A stretch of DNA of 64,000 bases from Litchfieldia alkalitelluris (GTDB lineage Bacteria; Bacillota; Bacilli; Bacillales; Salisediminibacteriaceae), in NCBI RefSeq assembly GCF_002153425.1, contig NZ_KZ119600.1, positions 621,022 to 685,021 of the forward strand, written 5' to 3'. The first letter of the stretch is position 1; each line of letters opens with the position of its first letter. Shown here piece after piece: positions 61,287-64,000 of the stretch. The translations under genes were made by a program, and so were the position numbers. The notes beneath the pieces were generated by a model. It did no database searches. It saw nothing but the letters and a program-made list of their open reading frames with translations, and was not told where the DNA came from.

Positions 61287-61889
61287 ATGATACGGATTGT
61301 TATTGCTGAAGATCAAAAAATGCTATTAGGTGCACTGGCAGCACTTCTTGATCTGGAAGATGATATGACTGTAGTTGGAAGTGCGAGTAACGGGGAGGAG
61401 GCTGTGAAGCTTGTTGAGCAGCATGAACCTGATATTTGTATCATGGACATTGAGATGCCAGGAATGAATGGATTAGATGCTGCGGAAAAACTAAAGGACT
61501 TGGATTGCAAAGTCATTATTTTAACTACATTCGCACGGTCTGGATACTTTCAGCGTGCTGTTAAAGCAGGTGTAAACGGGTATATGCTGAAGGATAGTCC
61601 AAGTGAGGAATTAGCCAGTGCTATTCGCAGTGTGAAAAAAGGAAGACGTATCTATGCTCCCGAGTTGGTAGATGAGGTTTACAGTGGTGAAGAAAACCCT
61701 TTAACAGAACGGGAAAGTGAAGTGCTTCGGTTAATGTCAGAGGGAAAAAGCACAAAGGAAATTGCAGAGCAGCTCTACCTCACGAACGGAACAGTCCGTA
61801 ATTACATCTCCTCCATTCTCGATAAATTAGAAGTAGGGAACCGAATTGAAGCTATCGCAAAATTCAAAGAAAAAGGCTGGTTTGTTTGA
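61287..61889 (+). CDS. desR: Response regulator DesR
   Basis: A 200-residue NarL/LuxR-type regulator. The receiver domain has the phosphorylated Asp54 (CIMDIEMPGMNG) and the conserved Lys of MLKDSPSEEL; the DNA-binding part has LTERESEVLRLMSEGKSTKE. Phospho-DesR activates des. GGAGGAGG lies inside the end of desK, so translation is coupled. Confidence 0.95.
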   Translation: MIRIVIAEDQKMLLGALAALLDLEDDMTVVGSASNGEEAVKLVEQHEPDICIMDIEMPGMNGLDAAEKLKDLDCKVIILTTFARSGYFQRAVKAGVNGYMLKDSPSEELASAIRSVKKGRRIYAPELVDEVYSGEENPLTERESEVLRLMSEGKSTKEIAEQLYLTNGTVRNYISSILDKLEVGNRIEAIAKFKEKGWFV

Positions 61890-62012
61890 AGTTTGGCTCT
61901 GTAAATGACTAGTGTGATTTTTATTTTTGAACTATGATGATTTTTGGTGGAAGTGGATAAAAATAGAAAAATTGCTCATGCTATAACTAGTTTTTTCAAA
62001 GGAGGAACTAGT

Positions 62013-62345
62013 ATGAGTAAATGGTTGATAAGTATGATGGCAGCTGGTTTTCTAATGGTAAGTGTATTAGGACTACCTATGGACGCGAGTGCCGAGATGG
62101 ACGGCGTGAATGATGTAGAACTATCAGCTGAGCAGAAAGATGAAATGGCCAAGCTTCAACAGAAAGCACTTGAGCAAAAAGTGGAGATCATTAATAAGTA
62201 CGTGGAGTACGGTGTTTTTACTGAAGAAAAAGGTAAGAAAATAATTTCCTTTATGGAAAAACACCACGAGAAGTTAGCTGAAGATGGATTTATCCCTAAA
62301 TGGGACAAGAAGAAAAGACATAATTGCCACGATCATGATGAATAA
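62013..62345 (+). CDS. YckD/DUF2680-family exported protein
   Basis: A 110-residue protein with a signal peptide (SKWLISMMAAGFLMVSVLGL, cut near ASAEM) and a helical DUF2680 region (LQQKALEQKVEIINKYVEYG) ending in a His/Lys-rich tail (KKKRHNCHDHDE). The family is common in Bacillus, with unknown function. GGAGGA precedes the ATG at 62013. Confidence 0.8.
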   Translation: MSKWLISMMAAGFLMVSVLGLPMDASAEMDGVNDVELSAEQKDEMAKLQQKALEQKVEIINKYVEYGVFTEEKGKKIISFMEKHHEKLAEDGFIPKWDKKKRHNCHDHDE

Positions 62346-62351
62346 CAGTAT

Positions 62352-62383
62352 TCCCCAGCCTGATTTGGTTGGGGATTTCTCTT
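62352..62383 (+). terminator. Terminator after YckD-like gene
   Basis: TCCCCA and TGGGGA form a short stem with a T-rich tail, 73 bp before the IS left end. Confidence 0.7.
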
Positions 62384-62455
62384 TGTATTATTATTTCTTA
62401 CTTTCACACATCAGAGCTTAGAAATTGTTCAGTTTTATAGGGAGTTTCTAAATAG

Positions 62456-62479
62456 TGGGTCTAGACTATAAAGTGGACA
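62456..62479 (+). repeat. IS3 element left inverted repeat
   Basis: Starts TGGGTCTAGACTATAAAGTG and ends GACA; pairs with the reverse complement of 63976-64000 through TGG, CT, AAAGT and GACA blocks. Confidence 0.7.
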
Positions 62480-62526
62480 CGTTATGGAGAGAATAAAACC
62501 ATAATCTAGAAATGGAGCGTGTCAAA

Positions 62527-62817
62527 ATGATTAAAACCTATGATGAGGAGTTTAAAGAGTATATCGCTAAGTTAGTAGTAGAAGAAGGAAAGAAAGCTAC
62601 AGAGGTTAGTAGTGAAATGGATATCTCAAGCAAAAACATATATCGCTGGGTAAAAAAGTATCGGGAAAAGTTAAAGCAAAGTAAAGAAGGAACAGAATAT
62701 ATTACACCTGGAGAGTACAAGAAACGTGAGAAAGAACTGCTAGATCAAATTAATGAATTAAAGGAGGAGAATGAGATTATAAAAAAGGCGGCGCACATCT
62801 TCATGAAAGGCCGATAG
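62527..62817 (+). CDS. IS3-family transposase OrfA
   Basis: A 96-residue DNA-binding subunit. A helix-turn-helix (EEGKKATEVSSEMDISSKNI followed by YRWVKKYR) recognises the IS ends; a C-terminal leucine-zipper-like helix (LLDQINELKEENEIIKKAA) makes dimers. The ATG at 62527 lies 9 bases after GGAG. Alone it regulates transposition; by frameshifting it is fused to OrfB. Confidence 0.92.
   Translation: MIKTYDEEFKEYIAKLVVEEGKKATEVSSEMDISSKNIYRWVKKYREKLKQSKEGTEYITPGEYKKREKELLDQINELKEENEIIKKAAHIFMKGR
62761..62787 (+). promoter_or_regulatory. Programmed -1 frameshift signal
   Basis: A slippery AAAAAAG at 62781-62787 is preceded, 13 bases upstream, by a Shine-Dalgarno-like AAGGAGG at 62761-62767. 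The -1 frame is open from here straight into orfB, giving an OrfAB fusion (GGAHLHERPIVKFNFMYEHR). The layout matches known IS3-family frameshift sites. Confidence 0.8.
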
Positions 62818-62831
62818 TTAAGTTTAACTTT

Positions 62832-63719
62832 ATGTATGAGCACCGAAAGGAATTTCGAGTTGTGAAGATGTGCGAAGTCCTAAAGGTTTCAAAGAGTGGA
62901 TATTATAAATGGATAAAAACCAGCAAAGAAAACAACTTGCCTTGTAAGCAAAGAAAAAAGAGGTTAATGGCAAAGATCCGTAGGCTATTCTTTGAATATA
63001 GGTCTGTTTATGGTAGCCCTAGGATTACCAGGGAATTATGGAAACTTGGGATTAAAATAGCTGAAAGAACTGTTGGTAAATATATGCGGGAAATGGGGTT
63101 ACGAGCAACACCGAAGAAAAAGTTTGTGGTAACAACGGATTCTAAGCATCAAAATCCAATTTACCCTAATCTATTAAATAGACAGTTTGAAGTAGACAAA
63201 CCAAATAGTGTTTGGGTAACGGATATTACGTATATTTGGACAATGCAGGGTTGGTTGTACTTAGCGACAGTGATGGATTTGTTCTCCCGAAAAATCATAG
63301 GGTGGGCTACAGATAAAACGATGACAAAAGAATTGCCATTAAGAGCTTTGGAACGAGCTATTAGTTCAAGAAAACCAGGGGAAGGGTTAATCCACCACTC
63401 TGACCGAGGAAGTCAGTATACCTCTCAGGATTACATTGATCGGCTTAAGGAATGTAACATGCAAATAAGTATGAGTCGTAAAGGAAACTGTTATGACAAT
63501 GCGTGCATGGAGTCATTTTTTTCCTCACTTAAAAAAGAGCTAGTGTACAGACAGAAGTTTGAGAACCGTGAAGTAGCAGCTAAGGAAATATGGAAGTACA
63601 TCATGAGCTTTTATAACGCAAGAAGGAGCCATTCGACATTAGGCTATGTATCGCCAAATGAGTACGAAAAACTCCATGGCAATAAGCAAAAAGCAGACAA
63701 AGGAGAAAGTGCCGCATAA
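62832..63719 (+). CDS. IS3-family transposase OrfB (DDE integrase domain)
   Basis: A 295-residue catalytic part, or more when fused to OrfA. The HTH_21 segment YGSPRITRELWKLGIKIAER comes first, then the rve integrase core with the DDE triad: Asp in VWVTDITYIW, Asp in LIHHSDRGSQYTS and Glu in NACMESFFSSLKKEL. The ending FYNARRSHSTLGYVSPNEYE is typical. It is intact, so the element may be active. Confidence 0.95.
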   Translation: MYEHRKEFRVVKMCEVLKVSKSGYYKWIKTSKENNLPCKQRKKRLMAKIRRLFFEYRSVYGSPRITRELWKLGIKIAERTVGKYMREMGLRATPKKKFVVTTDSKHQNPIYPNLLNRQFEVDKPNSVWVTDITYIWTMQGWLYLATVMDLFSRKIIGWATDKTMTKELPLRALERAISSRKPGEGLIHHSDRGSQYTSQDYIDRLKECNMQISMSRKGNCYDNACMESFFSSLKKELVYRQKFENREVAAKEIWKYIMSFYNARRSHSTLGYVSPNEYEKLHGNKQKADKGESAA

Positions 63720-63739
63720 TCTCAAGTGGCAGACACAAA

Positions 63740-63854
63740 GCAACTTTACACGGAGTGGCGGGTATGTTAGCCTCCTTGGCGAGCCACAGGTTCTGTAACC
63801 TATGTGGCTTCGTGGCTAGGAACACATGCCCGCAGAGGCTCCGTGTCAAGTTGC
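63740..63854. repeat. 115-bp multi-segment inverted repeat inside the IS
   Basis: Four paired segments occur in nested order: GCAACTT/AAGTTGC, ACACGGAG/CTCCGTGT, CGGGTATGTT/AACACATGCCCG and AGCCACAGGTT/AACCTATGTGGCT, with a 4-base apical loop (CTGT). The segments are separated by small internal loops, as in a structured RNA. G+C content is higher than in the transposase genes. It lies 20 bp after the orfB stop. Confidence 0.8.
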
Positions 63855-63975
63855 GAAGAAACGAGAGAACCCAGCTGATGGACATCTAACCAAGTTATAA
63901 GAATATTAAGTATCAGAATTCTTTAACGGAAGTTTGTAAAATCAACTCATATAACCGATATTTCTCTCTAATTTT

Positions 63976-64000
63976 TGTCTACTTTCTTGACAGAGGACCA
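63976..64000 (-). repeat. IS3 element right inverted repeat
   Basis: Reads TGTCTACTTTCTTGACAGAG and then GACCA on the plus strand and ends exactly at the window edge. The reverse complement begins TGGTCCTCTG. Confidence 0.7.

Larger units (their letters stand above)
62456..64000 (+). mobile_element. Complete IS3-family insertion sequence
   Basis: About 1545 bp. It is bounded by imperfect inverted repeats at 62456-62479 (TGGGTCTAGACTATAAAGTG...) and 63976-64000 (reverse complement TGGTCCTCTGTCAAGAAAGT...), which agree at about 17 of 25 positions with one gap. It encodes OrfA and OrfB in the -1 arrangement with a slippery site. The right end coincides with the end of the window, so the target duplication cannot be checked. 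Some 280 bp of non-coding DNA lies between orfB and the right repeat, which is unusual for the family. Confidence 0.85.

Overview
The window reads as a chromosomal segment of a low-GC, endospore-forming member of the Bacillaceae. The evidence is spore genes (spoVAC, spoVAD, pdaA), a run of genes known from the Bacillus subtilis yfj/yfk region (pdaA/yfjS, a yfjP-like glycosylase, rlmCD/yfjO, yfkD, yfkAB), the cold-sensing des-desK-desR set, and strong AGGAGG-type ribosome binding sites with many GTG and TTG starts. Very acidic lipoproteins suggest an alkaliphilic or salt-tolerant relative (an Evansella- or Salipaludibacillus-like genus is a guess). There are no rRNA or tRNA genes and no CRISPR array.

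Layout. 1-2.7 kb: minus-strand spore-membrane cluster (DUF1657, SpoVAC, SpoVAD, DUF1657, DUF421) running off the left edge. 2.8-9.2 kb: housekeeping and efflux genes (D-threonine-aldolase-like enzyme, small multidrug exporter, MATE pump, aldehyde dehydrogenase, Eis-type acetyltransferase). 9.4-12.4 kb: lipid-related genes (PlsC, SCP2 protein, MBL-fold hydrolase), with FadR-like operators before the SCP2 and MBL genes, and between them a small FbpB-like gene and a dense cluster of DnaA boxes. 12.5-23.5 kb: membrane, stress and lipid genes (VLRF1-type release factor, YkuK, MFS, OsmC, MATE, YfkD, PssA, YVTN lipoprotein, YfkAB). 23.7-25.6 kb: an acidic lipoprotein and a 13-copy array of a 52-bp hairpin repeat. 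25.6-33.7 kb: histidine phosphatase, class I fumarase, three acetyltransferases, the FbpA-type small protein and an S41 protease lipoprotein. 33.8-37.3 kb: an ECF sigma factor, its zinc-finger anti-sigma protein and a membrane-anchored PstS-like binding protein. 37.4-38.6 kb: MntA-HepT toxin-antitoxin pair and a cold-shock protein. 38.7-45.8 kb: ModB, a one-domain flavoprotein with a MarR regulator, PdaA, a GAF protein, a DNA glycosylase and RlmCD. 46.1-54 kb: a probable sugar or cyclitol module (AraC regulator, three Gfo/Idh/MocA oxidoreductases, a solute-binding lipoprotein, two cre-like sites). 54.1-62.3 kb: AEC transporter, arginase-like protein, nucleotidyltransferase, YitT, Ktr-type K+ channel regulator, desaturase with DesK/DesR, YckD-like protein. 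62.46-64.0 kb: a complete IS3-family element ending exactly at the window edge.

The most interesting signals are not protein genes. (i) Four perfect TTATCCACA DnaA boxes plus several one-mismatch boxes lie within 210 bp, far from any dnaA/dnaN genes. (ii) Two unrelated-sequence arrays at 13.1-13.3 kb and 24.8-25.5 kb share a ~52-bp period (five helical turns) and the same hairpin design. (iii) The IS3-family element carries 280 bp of non-coding DNA after its transposase, including a 115-bp multi-segment inverted repeat. (iv) The sigma/anti-sigma operon ends in a PstS-like domain on a three-helix membrane anchor.
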